DNA of 17,105 nt from an uncultured Gemmatimonadota bacterium (GCA_903906325.1 CAIVJV010000043.1:1-17105); one strand, 5' to 3'; positions 1 to 7,443 are shown, counted from the stretch's first letter. Translations and numbers: made by a program. Notes: a model not told the origin generated them from the letters alone.

Positions 1-222
1 ATGCTCGAGCGGCTCGGGGCGGACGCGGTGGGGATGAGCACGGTGGCCGAGGTGATCGTCGCGCGGAACCTCGGGATGGAGGTCGCGGGAATCTCGCTGA
101 TCACCAACCCGGGCGCGGGGATCTCACCGACCCCGCTCGATCACGCGGAGGTCATGGCGGAGGGGGCGCGAGCTGCCGGGGCGTTCGGCGACCTCGTGGC
201 CCACTTCGTCAGCGGGCTCTGA
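1..222 (+). CDS. Purine nucleoside phosphorylase, C-terminal part (5' end outside the window)
   Basis: This is the last 73 residues of a trimeric-type purine nucleoside phosphorylase, the cytoplasmic salvage enzyme that splits purine nucleosides with phosphate into base and (deoxy)ribose-1-phosphate. The visible segment carries the family block GADAVGMSTVAEVIVAR, whose Met contacts the nucleoside, followed by GISLITN, whose Asn contacts the purine base, and the usual helical C-terminus. Family members are about 270-290 residues, so roughly three quarters of the gene lies to the left. The ATG at position 1 is therefore almost certainly an internal Met codon. The stop codon (220-222) lies inside the 3' end of the convergent channel gene, a 14-bp overlap. 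The family assignment is firm; substrate preference cannot be judged from this fragment. Confidence 0.9.
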   Translation: MLERLGADAVGMSTVAEVIVARNLGMEVAGISLITNPGAGISPTPLDHAEVMAEGARAAGAFGDLVAHFVSGL

Positions 223-1240
223 GCGCCTGTACCGAGCTTGGGTCCCCCATCACGATCAGCGTCGCCCCGGCGCGCACCACGGCGTCCGCCGGAGGATTGA
301 AGGCGTAGTCCCCTGATGGCTCGCGAAGGGCGAGGAGCAGGAGTCCGCTGCCCTGTTCGTGGAGCGGGAGGCTGCCGACCATTCGCCCGTCGAGGCCCCC
401 ACCGGCGAGGACCGAGACCTCCTCGATGCGCAGATTCCGGTTGGTGTCGCGGAGCATCGTGTCGAGGAAGCCTACCACCGTCGGGCGGACCATCTCGCTC
501 ACCAAGCGCATCCCGCCGATCTGGGCGGGGGCGACCACCCCATCGGCGCCAGCCTGCCTGAGGCGGGCGATCGCCTTCTCCGTCGTCGCGCGTGCGGTCA
601 CGCGCACCGTCGGATTGAGTTGCTTCGCGAGGACCGTGGTCACGAGGGCCGTCTTGTCATCATCGGTACAGATCACCACCCCCGCAGCCCGGGCGATCCC
701 GGCGTTGAGGAGCGTCTCATCGTCGGAGCAGTCCCCGTGCAAGAAGGGGATGGAGGCGAACTCCGCGTCGACGGCCGCCAGTTGCGCCTCGTTCGCCTCG
801 ATCACCACACAGGGGCGCTGCGTGCGCACCAGCTCGCGGAGCACCGTCGATCCCGTCTGGCCGGCACCGCATACGATCACATGGCCCGTCATCCCTTCGA
901 TCGCCTTCCGCATCCGTCGCCTCCGGAATCCCTGCGTGATGTCCCCTTCGACGACGAAGGCCGTCAACATCGAGAGGGTGTAGAGCGCCGCGGTCGCCCC
1001 GACCACGAGGATCGCCATGGTGAAGATCTGCGCGGGGACCGAGGTGGTGGGCACGACCTCCTTCATCCCGGTCGTCGTGAGCATGATGACCGACATGTAC
1101 AGGGCGTCGAGCCACCCGTACTGCTCCCCACCGATGATCCGGTACCCAACGACCGCGATGCCGAAGATCGTCAGGAGCGCGAGGAGCGCCGCGAGGATAC
1201 GGCGCTCGATACGGGCCAGGTTGCCGTCGTCGGCGATCAT
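209..1240 (-). CDS. Two-TM potassium-channel-like protein with RCK/TrkA-N domain and atypical pore
   Basis: The 343-residue product is an inner-membrane ion channel of the MthK type: one pore module followed by a cytoplasmic RCK (TrkA-N plus TrkA-C) regulatory domain. TM1 spans about residues 16-36 and TM2 about 71-95, with the pore loop between. A Rossmann nucleotide-binding motif GAGQTG lies at 125-130 after a basic linker, and a TrkA-C-like segment covers about 255-343. The selectivity filter is odd: at residues 55-61 it reads TTTGMKE where canonical K+ channels have TVGYGD or TVGFGE. This places a Lys in the filter, so K+ selectivity is uncertain. The start at 1240 has no Shine-Dalgarno sequence; a TAGTTT hexamer lies 5 bp upstream (1246-1251). 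The M48 protease gene lies 70 bp upstream on the same strand. Channel architecture is confident; the ion carried is not. Confidence 0.88.
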   Translation of the reverse strand: MIADDGNLARIERRILAALLALLTIFGIAVVGYRIIGGEQYGWLDALYMSVIMLTTTGMKEVVPTTSVPAQIFTMAILVVGATAALYTLSMLTAFVVEGDITQGFRRRRMRKAIEGMTGHVIVCGAGQTGSTVLRELVRTQRPCVVIEANEAQLAAVDAEFASIPFLHGDCSDDETLLNAGIARAAGVVICTDDDKTALVTTVLAKQLNPTVRVTARATTEKAIARLRQAGADGVVAPAQIGGMRLVSEMVRPTVVGFLDTMLRDTNRNLRIEEVSVLAGGGLDGRMVGSLPLHEQGSGLLLLALREPSGDYAFNPPADAVVRAGATLIVMGDPSSVQALRAR

Positions 1241-1252
1241 CTGATGAAACTA

Positions 1253-1291
1253 CCGCGGCGGGGCATGGCCGGCGTCCCCCCGGCGCCGCGG
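1253..1291 (-). terminator. Strong hairpin between M48 protease and channel genes
   Basis: The 8-bp arms CCGCGGCG (1253-1260) and CGCCGCGG (1284-1291) are perfect reverse complements around a 23-nt GC-rich loop that can pair further (GGG with CCC). The structure sits 3' of the M48 gene and ends 12 bp before the channel start. It could terminate or attenuate read-through, or shield the channel start. There is no clear U-tract on the minus strand, so a classic intrinsic terminator is doubtful. Confidence 0.4.
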
Positions 1292-1310
1292 GCCGTGCCC
1301 CTCGGCCCCG

Positions 1311-2105
1311 TCAGCGCGCCGGCGGCGAGGGCGGGAGCGCGGCGAGCCGCGCCTTGAACGCCTGGAAGTTCTGGGAGTCGCGCGTCAGGCCCTGCAGTCG
1401 GGCCGGCGGGAGCTGGCCGATGCGCGCCCTGGCCGCCGCGATCCGGGATTCCTCCAGGGGGTGCGAGCGGAACCAGGCGTCGAGGGCGCCGGGCTTGCGG
1501 GTCCGCTCGTCCAAGAGGATCTGGAACATCTCCGGGATCCCGTTGGGATCGATCCCCGCCGCGACCATGTACGTCACCCCCTCCGCGTCCGCCTCGTCCT
1601 CGTCCTGCCGGGAGAAGGTCGCGAAGGCCGCACTCGCCCCGATGTTGATCATCGCCTGCGTCGCCTCGTTGTTACAGACGCTGGTCAGGATGCAGACCGC
1701 TGTGACCCCGAGGTTGGTCCCCTGCGCCTTCTGCATCTGTTTGATGGAGTGGCGCATGGTCACATGGCCGATCTCGTGGCCGATGACCCCGGCCACCTGG
1801 GCGAGGGAGGTGGCGCGCTCGATCAGGCCTCGGTTGATGTAGATGAACCCCCCGGGGATCGCGAAGGCGTTCACGTCAGGGCTGTCGACGATGCGGAACG
1901 ACCAGTCGAGGTTCCGGGCGTCGGCGATGCGGGCGATCGAGTCCCCGAGTACGTTGATGTACCGCGTGAGCTCCGCGTCCTCGACCAGGGGGAGCTGACG
2001 CTCGATCTGCTGGGCATAGCCCGCGCCCATCTCCACCTCCTGCTGGGTGGAGACGGCGCAGGCGGAGAGCCCGAGGCTAAGGACGAGGAGCGAGATTCGA
2101 CGCAT
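1311..2105 (-). CDS. M48-family zinc metalloprotease, lipoprotein (BepA/LoiP-like)
   Basis: This 264-residue protein is a membrane-anchored M48 peptidase, a family involved in outer-membrane protein quality control. A lipoprotein signal runs from residue 1 to the lipobox LSAC, with the lipidated Cys at 16. The catalytic motif HEIGH is at 110-114 (GVIGHEIGHVTMRHS). The third zinc ligand is probably Glu171 in the EADAEG segment, and the conserved SHPLEESRI block is at 214-222. The reading frame stays open about 165 codons further upstream, but that stretch is the antisense of the rRNA methyltransferase gene. The start at 2105 is chosen because the signal peptide begins exactly there. It lacks a Shine-Dalgarno sequence but has a promoter-like pair just upstream (2116-2144). 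The product lacks the TPR domain of BepA, so it is closer in size to the short LoiP/YcaL type. Confidence 0.9.
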   Translation of the reverse strand: MRRISLLVLSLGLSACAVSTQQEVEMGAGYAQQIERQLPLVEDAELTRYINVLGDSIARIADARNLDWSFRIVDSPDVNAFAIPGGFIYINRGLIERATSLAQVAGVIGHEIGHVTMRHSIKQMQKAQGTNLGVTAVCILTSVCNNEATQAMINIGASAAFATFSRQDEDEADAEGVTYMVAAGIDPNGIPEMFQILLDERTRKPGALDAWFRSHPLEESRIAAARARIGQLPPARLQGLTRDSQNFQAFKARLAALPPSPPAR

Positions 2106-2868
2106 GGGTTTGTTGACCGTAGCGAGGGACCTGACACGCCGCAAGGCGCGGGAACGGAGCGGCCGCTTCGTTGCCGAAGGGGTGCGCACCGTCGAGGCCC
2201 TGCTCGCCTCACCGGTGCGCATCGTCGGCGCACTCACCTGCGACCTGCTCGACCGCACCCCGCGTGGGGCCGCCCTCGCCGCGCAACTCCATGCGCGTGA
2301 CGTCGACGTCCTCCGCGTGAGCGAACGGGAGTTCCTCTCCGCCTGTGACACCGAGCAGCCGCAGGGGATCCTCGCCGTCGCCGAGCAGCCGACCTGGCGC
2401 CTCGACGCCCTGGCGCTCGGGGCGACGGCGCGCCTCCTCGTCCTCGATGGCCTCCAAGACCCCGGGAACGTCGGGACCTTGCTGCGCACCGCGGCGGCCC
2501 TTGGCGTGGATGCCACCTGTGTCCTTCCGGGGACCGTCGATGTCTGGAACGCCAAGGTCGTGCGCGCCGCCGTGGGGATCCAGTTCGGCCACCCGACCAT
2601 CGAGTGTACCCTCGAGGCGATGGCGGCGTTCCTGCGCGCTCATACCATCCCGCTCTGGGGCGCGGACCTCGGCGGGACGTCGATCGCGACGCTCACACCG
2701 CCGGCGCGACTCGCGCTCGTCGTCGGGAACGAGGGGGCGGGGCTCGCGCCGACGGTCCGGGCCGCCTGCGCCGAGCGCGTCACCCTCCCGATGGCCCCTG
2801 GGGCGGAATCGCTGAACGTCGCGGTGGCCGCCGGGATCGCCCTCTTCACCCTGCGGCCGCGCGCATGA
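2104..2868 (+). CDS. TrmH/SpoU-family RNA 2'-O-methyltransferase (probably 23S rRNA)
   Basis: The 254-residue product is a SPOUT-class methyltransferase that would use S-adenosylmethionine to 2'-O-methylate a ribose in rRNA or tRNA. An N-terminal substrate-binding domain (about 1-95, with SGRFVAEGVRTVEALL) precedes the SpoU catalytic knot. Motif 1 is DPGNVGTLLRTAAALG (Asn122, Arg128), motif 2 is VVGNEGAGL (Glu210) and motif 3 is LPMAPGAESLNVAVAAGIAL (Ser236, Asn238). The substrate-binding domain favours an RlmB/TsnR-like rRNA enzyme over tRNA TrmH. The start at 2104 fits the N-terminal motif. In-frame TTG codons at 2110 and 2113 are alternatives. A weak GAGGAG (2085-2090) lies 13 bp upstream. 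The ATG overlaps the divergent M48 start codon within a single CATG, and the stop overlaps the next gene by ATGA. Confidence 0.9.
   Translation: MGLLTVARDLTRRKARERSGRFVAEGVRTVEALLASPVRIVGALTCDLLDRTPRGAALAAQLHARDVDVLRVSEREFLSACDTEQPQGILAVAEQPTWRLDALALGATARLLVLDGLQDPGNVGTLLRTAAALGVDATCVLPGTVDVWNAKVVRAAVGIQFGHPTIECTLEAMAAFLRAHTIPLWGADLGGTSIATLTPPARLALVVGNEGAGLAPTVRAACAERVTLPMAPGAESLNVAVAAGIALFTLRPRA
2116..2144 (-). promoter_or_regulatory. Candidate sigma-70-type promoter of the M48 gene
   Basis: Read on the minus strand, a -35-like TTGCGG (2139-2144), a 17-bp spacer and a -10-like TACGGT (2116-2121) lie 10 bp before the ATG at 2105. Transcription would start about 4-5 bases before the ATG, giving a nearly leaderless mRNA. 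The spacing is identical to that of the ffh promoter candidate. The promoter lies inside the 5' coding part of the divergent methyltransferase gene. Confidence 0.4.
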
Positions 2869-3677
2869 GCCTGCTGGCCTTCGTGCTCGGCGCCGTCGTC
2901 GGCTCGTTCCTCAATGTGTGCATCGTGCGGTGGCCACAGGGCGCGTCGGTGGTGCGGCCACGCTCGCGCTGTCCAGGGTGCGGGGTCGGGATCGCGTGGT
3001 ACGACAACATCCCGATCGTGAGTTGGGTGGCGTTGCGCGGGCGGTGTCGGAGGTGCGGGGCGGCGATCGCCATCCGATATCCCCTCGTGGAGCTCCTCGC
3101 GGGTGCGATCTGGTGGGCGAGCTGGTCAGCGTTCGGTCCCACCCTCGAGATGGTCCGCGTAGCGGGGAGCGCGACGCTGCTCCTGGGGATCGCCGTCACC
3201 GATCTCACCAGCTATCTGATCCCGGACGGCTTCACCATCACAGGACTCCTCTTCGCCTGGGGCATGGCGGCGACGGCCTTCGTGCTGGGGAGCGAAAGCC
3301 GATTCGCCGGGCCATGGGATGCCCTGATCGGTGCCTGCGTCGGCGCGGGGGCGATCGCGATCGTCGCCTGGCTCGGCGAGGTCGTGCTGCGAAAGGAGGC
3401 GATGGGGCAGGGGGATGTCACCCTCATGGCGTTCATCGGGGCGATGGTCGGGCCCGAGCGGAGCCTGCTCACGGTCTTCGTGGCGGCGGCGTTGGCCTCC
3501 GTGCTCTTCCTCGGTGTGGTGCTGCCGATCGGATGGGTGCGGGCCCGCGCGCGGGGTGCGACCTTCGCGCTCCCGTTGGTGCCCTTCGGCGTCTTCCTCG
3601 CCCCGGCGGGGCTCGTCACGCTCTTCCTCGGGGAGGCGATGATCGACTGGTACATGGTTCAGGCCCTCGGTCGATGA
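2865..3677 (+). CDS. pilD: Prepilin peptidase / N-methyltransferase (A24)
   Basis: This 270-residue inner-membrane aspartic protease would cleave type IV prepilin or type II secretion pseudopilin leaders and N-methylate the new N-terminus. The N-terminal methyltransferase domain shows GSFLNVCIVR and the paired zinc-type cysteines C36-x2-C39 and C61-x2-C64. The catalytic aspartates are Asp113 in the VTDLTSYLIPD segment and Asp184 in GQGD (canonical GxGD). About seven or eight hydrophobic segments follow, and VPFGVFLAPA (239-248) is the usual C-terminal signature. The start at 2865 is set by the ATGA overlap with the methyltransferase stop and by the MSLLAFVLGAVVGSFLN N-terminus. The frame extends upstream only as a shadow. 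The stop overlaps the next start by ATGA, so it is translationally coupled on both sides. No pilin or secretion genes are nearby, so it probably serves a distant system. Confidence 0.93.
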   Translation: MSLLAFVLGAVVGSFLNVCIVRWPQGASVVRPRSRCPGCGVGIAWYDNIPIVSWVALRGRCRRCGAAIAIRYPLVELLAGAIWWASWSAFGPTLEMVRVAGSATLLLGIAVTDLTSYLIPDGFTITGLLFAWGMAATAFVLGSESRFAGPWDALIGACVGAGAIAIVAWLGEVVLRKEAMGQGDVTLMAFIGAMVGPERSLLTVFVAAALASVLFLGVVLPIGWVRARARGATFALPLVPFGVFLAPAGLVTLFLGEAMIDWYMVQALGR

Positions 3678-4906
3678 GGCGAGGTCTCCGGATCATCGCG
3701 CTGACGTTGAGCGTGGGATGGGGCGCGGCCTGTGCGAAGGAGCCGCCGGGCTACGAGGGGCCGTTCAAGAAGCAGGTGCGGGCCGCGATCCCGCAGCTGG
3801 AGGAGGCCTCGGGGCTTCGATTCCTCACACTCCCCGTCTTACAGACCCGCTCCCGCGACGAGGTGCGGGCGTATCTCGAGCAGGAGTTCACGGCGCAGCT
3901 CACCCCGCGGGAGCTCGCGGGGACGCAGACCGCCTATCGGCTCCTCGGGCTCCTCCCCGACACGCTCGATCTTCGGGCCTTCTTGTTGGAGCTCCTCACC
4001 GAGCAGGTCGCCGGATATTACGACCCGCGGACGAAGGTCCTGTACGTGGTCGACGATGCCGACGCCGAGATGCGTGACATCACGATCACGCATGAGTTGA
4101 TGCATGCGCTGCAGGATCAGCATACCGACCTCATGGCGATCGAGGCCCTGACGGGGGACAACGACCGCATGGTCGCGATGCAGGCGGTGGTGGAGGGGCA
4201 GGCGGTCTACGAGCAGCTGGCGGTGATGACCGGCGGGCGGGACGGCGAACCGCGCATCCCCGGGGGCTGGGGGCGGGTGCGCGAGATGATCCGCGACGGG
4301 CAGTCGGCGATGCCGCGATTCGCGAGCGCCCCGATGCTCCTGCAGGAGACGTTGCTCTTCCCCTATCTCAGCGGGGCCGAATTCATCCGCCGGGTCAAGC
4401 AGGTGCGGCCGGGGGTCGCGCCGTTCACGCCATTCGCCACGTCGACCGAGCAGATCCTCCACCCCGAGCGCTACCTCGATTCGCTCCCCGATCTCCCGAC
4501 CACCGTCACGCTCGGGGCGCCCCGCACGGGGACGCTCCTGCACGAGGACAACCTCGGCGAGTTCGAGACGCGGCTCCTCCTCTTCGCGCATCTGCAGGAC
4601 GAGGCGGCCGCGGTGCGAGGCGCCGATGGCTGGGACGGGGACCGCTATCAGGTGATCGAGACGGCGGCGGGGCCGGCCTTCGCGTGGGTCACCGTATGGG
4701 ATTCGACGGCGGAGGCGACGGAGTTCGCCGCGCTGCTTCGGCAGGCGGTGGCGGCGAGGCATGGCGTGGCGATCGCGAGTCGTCAGATCACGATCGCCGC
4801 GCGCACCATCGCGGGACGTCCGGTCGTGACTTACGAGGATGCGCCCGGGGCGTTCGGAACGCGAGCGCTGATCGCACGCGAGGCGGTGCGGCTCGCCGGC
4901 CCCTGA
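3674..4906 (+). CDS. Lipoprotein with HExxH metalloprotease motif, uncharacterised
   Basis: The 410-residue product has an N-terminal signal with lipobox GAAC and Cys at residue 20, which predicts a membrane lipoprotein exported from the cytoplasm. The segment VAGYYDPRTKVLYVVDD (about 112-128) leads into HELMHALQDQH, which places a zinc-binding HExxH at 140-144. A downstream Glu in AVVEGQA (Glu174) is the likely third ligand, as in gluzincins. The HEL-x-HALQDQH pattern recurs in poorly characterised metallopeptidases of several bacterial phyla. The C-terminal half (about 220-410) has no motif I recognise. The start at 3674 is fixed by the ATGA overlap with the prepilin peptidase gene and by the signal peptide. 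A much longer upstream extension in this frame is only a shadow of that gene. The 3' end overlaps the convergent glycosyltransferase gene by 76 bp. The substrate is unknown. Confidence 0.8.
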   Translation: MRRGLRIIALTLSVGWGAACAKEPPGYEGPFKKQVRAAIPQLEEASGLRFLTLPVLQTRSRDEVRAYLEQEFTAQLTPRELAGTQTAYRLLGLLPDTLDLRAFLLELLTEQVAGYYDPRTKVLYVVDDADAEMRDITITHELMHALQDQHTDLMAIEALTGDNDRMVAMQAVVEGQAVYEQLAVMTGGRDGEPRIPGGWGRVREMIRDGQSAMPRFASAPMLLQETLLFPYLSGAEFIRRVKQVRPGVAPFTPFATSTEQILHPERYLDSLPDLPTTVTLGAPRTGTLLHEDNLGEFETRLLLFAHLQDEAAAVRGADGWDGDRYQVIETAAGPAFAWVTVWDSTAEATEFAALLRQAVAARHGVAIASRQITIAARTIAGRPVVTYEDAPGAFGTRALIAREAVRLAGP

Positions 4907-6057
4907 CGGTTCCGCTCGTCGTGCTCGGCGATCGTCCGGTGATACTCCGCGAACAGGTCGTCCCAGATCCGATCCCATGTCCGACCCATCGCGGTGGATC
5001 TGGCGGTGATGCTCAGGCAGGCCCGGAGGGGCGCATCCTGGACGAGGCGCTCTAACTGCTGAAGGAGTGACGGCACCGAATCCGACCGGAAGGTCAGGGC
5101 CGATCCGAGCGGGGTGAGCTCGGTCGTCGGACCGGTATCGGGCGCCACTACGGCAAGCCCTGAGGCCATCGCCTCGAGCACGACGTTGCCGAAGGTCTCC
5201 GTGGACGACGGGAAGGCGAGGATGTCCGCCGAGGCGTAGAGCTCGGCGAGGTCCGTCCCGCGGTGCGCCCCGAGGAATCGCGTGCCTGGCGGGGCGATCG
5301 ACGCCAGGCGAGTCGCATCGGGGCCGTCACCGATGATCCATAACGCGAGGTCCTGTCGGTGTCTCAGGCGAAGCTGCCGGAACGCATCAAGGACGAGATC
5401 GATGCGCTTCTCGGCGGCGAGGCGGCCGACGTAGGTGAGGACGAGGGTCTGGTCGGTCGCGCCAAGGGACCGGCGGCGGGCCTCAGATCGATGCCGCGGG
5501 GCGAAGTGCGAGACGTCCACGCCGCGGCCCCAGATCCGCACATCGCTGAACCCTCGCCACTGCAGGTCGTCGGCGATGGCTTGGCTCGGCGCGAAGGTCC
5601 GACGCCCGCCGTTGTGGAACCACCGCAGGTATCGCCAGGCGGTGGGCTCGAGAGCGCTGGCGCCGTAGAACCGGAGATAGGCGGAGAAGGAGGTGTGATA
5701 TGAGGTGACGAGAGGGAGCGCGAGTCGATGGGCCGCCGCGCGCCCCGCCCACCCGATACCGAACGGCGTCGCCACATGGACGAGCGAGGGGCGAAAGGCG
5801 CTGAGGCGCCGGGCCATTCGCCGGTGGTTGGGGCACGCGATGCGGAGTTGGGGATACGCCCAGAACGGGAGACCCGCGCTCCGATGGATGCGCAGGTCGC
5901 GCCAGGGTTCGGGTGAGGCCGGTGCCTCCACATGCACCGTGCCCCCGCGCCGCTCGACGGCGTCCATGAGTCGGGCGAGCGTCCCGGCCACCCCATTGAT
6001 CTGCGGTGGGAAGGTGTCGGTGACGATCGCGAGGCGGAGGGGTGGGGCCCCACTCAT
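4831..6057 (-). CDS. GT4 glycosyltransferase, MgtA/SqdX/PimB-like (copy 1)
   Basis: This 408-residue cytoplasmic or membrane-peripheral GT-B fold enzyme would transfer a sugar from a nucleotide donor, retaining configuration. The N-terminal acceptor domain begins TDTFPPQINGVAGTLARL (residues 13-30) and has SYHTSFSAYLRFYG (119-132), a block typical of lipid-modifying GT4 enzymes such as MgtA, PimB and SqdX. The donor domain has GRLAAEK (211-217, donor phosphate-binding Arg and Lys), GDGP (243-246) and the EX7E pair Glu287/Glu295 in the STETFGNVVLEAMASG segment. It is the third gene of a minus-strand operon, starting 4 bp after the PAP2 gene. Its last 25 codons or so run into the convergent metalloprotease gene. 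It is clearly paralogous to the GT4 encoded at 7617-8819. The exact donor and acceptor cannot be read from sequence; diacylglycerol or another lipid acceptor is an inference. Confidence 0.88.
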   Translation of the reverse strand: MSGAPPLRLAIVTDTFPPQINGVAGTLARLMDAVERRGGTVHVEAPASPEPWRDLRIHRSAGLPFWAYPQLRIACPNHRRMARRLSAFRPSLVHVATPFGIGWAGRAAAHRLALPLVTSYHTSFSAYLRFYGASALEPTAWRYLRWFHNGGRRTFAPSQAIADDLQWRGFSDVRIWGRGVDVSHFAPRHRSEARRRSLGATDQTLVLTYVGRLAAEKRIDLVLDAFRQLRLRHRQDLALWIIGDGPDATRLASIAPPGTRFLGAHRGTDLAELYASADILAFPSSTETFGNVVLEAMASGLAVVAPDTGPTTELTPLGSALTFRSDSVPSLLQQLERLVQDAPLRACLSITARSTAMGRTWDRIWDDLFAEYHRTIAEHDERNRQGPASRTASRAISARVPNAPGASS

Positions 6058-6061
6058 GCCG

Positions 6062-6601
6062 TCAGCGGAGCGCGGCGAGACACCCGAACGTCGCGATCGC
6101 GATCAGCTGGCCCGCGAGCACATCGCCCACATAGTGGACGCCGAGCCGGACGCGAGAGAAGCCGACGATGGCCGCTCCCAGGAGGACCGGGGTCGCGGCG
6201 GCCGGGAACCCGAAGGCAAAGGGCAACGCGACGCTCATCGCCGCACAGGAGTGGCCCGATGGGAACGAGAAGCAGTCGGGCACCGGGATGTGGTGGGGGG
6301 TCGCCAAGGCCTCGGTGGGTCGCGTGCGCATGACCCGCCGCTTCACGATCTGGACGATGAGGTGCGAGCAGAGCAGCGTCGCCGCCGCGGTCCGCCCGGT
6401 CCGCTGGATCGCCACCGCGAACGGCCAGACCGAGGACCCGAGGGAGATGAGGATCGTCATCCACGCGCCACCGGCATGTGTGATCACACGCCAGAGGGCG
6501 GTGCGCCATCGCGGGGACATCGCGTCGATCACGCACCGCTGGAGGAGGGCGCGGTCGCGCCCATCGAGTCGATGCAGGAGGTTCGTGAAGGGGACGGTCA
6601 T
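6062..6601 (-). CDS. PAP2-family membrane phosphatase
   Basis: The 179-residue multi-spanning membrane protein is a PAP2-superfamily phosphatase, a group that hydrolyses lipid phosphates such as phosphatidate or undecaprenyl pyrophosphate. All three signature motifs are intact. KxxxxxxRP is at 87-95 (KRRVMRTRP), PSGH is at 114-117, and SRxxxxxHxxxD is at 149-160 (SRVRLGVHYVGD) with catalytic His156. Hydrophobic segments flank these motifs. The ATG at 6601 overlaps the stop of the upstream phosphodiesterase gene by ATGA, and the glycosyltransferase gene begins 4 bp downstream. The product is therefore made in a tight three-gene unit. That setting favours a role in glycolipid or lipid-carrier metabolism. 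Phosphatidate and polyprenyl phosphate substrates cannot be separated by sequence alone. Confidence 0.92.
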   Translation of the reverse strand: MTVPFTNLLHRLDGRDRALLQRCVIDAMSPRWRTALWRVITHAGGAWMTILISLGSSVWPFAVAIQRTGRTAAATLLCSHLIVQIVKRRVMRTRPTEALATPHHIPVPDCFSFPSGHSCAAMSVALPFAFGFPAAATPVLLGAAIVGFSRVRLGVHYVGDVLAGQLIAIATFGCLAALR

Positions 6602-7443
6602 GCCGCGATGCTCGTGCGCGAGGGGGTGAACGCCTCGCGGAGGGGCGACCCACCGAAGCTGTCTGGGACCTGCACCCCGAGAGCCCAGCACACGGTCGCA
6701 GGCACGTCGAGGATCGAGGTGCCTGGCGTGAGGGCCCCGGGGACGACCGAGCCACCGGCCAGGAGGATGGGGATCGTCATATCCATCGGATGGTCGCTCG
6801 CGTGATGGAGCGGATCGGTCCCCCCGCCTCCGTGGTCGGCGAGCGCGATCAGGAGCGTTGACGGGTCGTCGAGGTCGATGAGCTCGCAGAGACGACCGAG
6901 CTGCAGATCGAGGGCGCGCGCAGCCTGTTCGTACGCGGGCGACATCCATCCCGCGGCATGGCCTGCCCGGTCGGCATCGGGCCAGTGCAGGCAGATGAGA
7001 CCGCGGGTCTGTTCCCGCAGCGATGGCTCCGCCGCCGCGAGGATCTCGGCGGCATCATGCCCGACGAGTCGCACGTCGGAGAAGCCCAGGTAGTTCGCGA
7101 TGCGGTTCGCGACACCCGCGAAGATGCGAGGGACGCGGGCCAGGTGCATCGAGGAGGGGAGGCCTCCCGCGCCCAGCACGCGGGGGAGCGGATCGAGATG
7201 CGCCCGGATCCTCGGGAGGTGGAATCGCCCTCCCTCGACACCGTGGCGGGACGGCACCGCCCCGGACAGGAGCGACGCCATCACCGTCGAGGTGAGGCTC
7301 GGCGAGACGGTACGGCCGAAGAGGGTGCCGCGCCCGCGCTTGAGGAGCGCCGCGCAGGAGGGGAGTGCGAATCGGGGTACGGCATCTGGCCGCAGACCAT
7401 CGAGGACCACGAGCACGACACGTTGCACGCTGCAATCGATCAT
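6598..7443 (-). CDS. Alkaline-phosphatase-superfamily phosphodiesterase/phosphatase
   Basis: This 281-residue protein belongs to the type I phosphodiesterase/nucleotide pyrophosphatase branch of the alkaline phosphatase superfamily. The two-metal site is recognisable: VVLVVLDGLRPD (first metal Asp15), a nucleophile region SPSLTSTVMASLLSG (probable Thr51) with P64-SRHG, then PDADRAGH (Asp156, His161), ADHGG (Asp203, His204) and a late His near DHPMDMTIPILLAGG. There is no signal peptide or TM segment, so a cytoplasmic or peripheral location is suggested. I chose the ATG at 7443 because GGGAG lies 6 bp upstream; an in-frame ATG at 7497 has no ribosome site. It is the first gene of the phosphodiesterase, PAP2 and GT4 operon and diverges from the second GT4 gene. 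It might release phosphate from a lipid head group or a nucleotide sugar; the substrate is unproven. Confidence 0.85.
   Translation of the reverse strand: MIDCSVQRVVLVVLDGLRPDAVPRFALPSCAALLKRGRGTLFGRTVSPSLTSTVMASLLSGAVPSRHGVEGGRFHLPRIRAHLDPLPRVLGAGGLPSSMHLARVPRIFAGVANRIANYLGFSDVRLVGHDAAEILAAAEPSLREQTRGLICLHWPDADRAGHAAGWMSPAYEQAARALDLQLGRLCELIDLDDPSTLLIALADHGGGGTDPLHHASDHPMDMTIPILLAGGSVVPGALTPGTSILDVPATVCWALGVQVPDSFGGSPLREAFTPSRTSIAA

Noticed and set aside
2106..2600. Upstream extension of the M48 protease frame to a 429-residue protein
   Set aside because: The extra residues are antisense to the conserved SpoU domain, are rich in Arg and Ser, and would bury the lipoprotein signal peptide inside the protein.
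2918..3673. Upstream extension of the metalloprotease frame (662 residues)
   Set aside because: It overlaps the prepilin peptidase in another frame with no motifs; the signal peptide and ATGA overlap fix the start at 3674.
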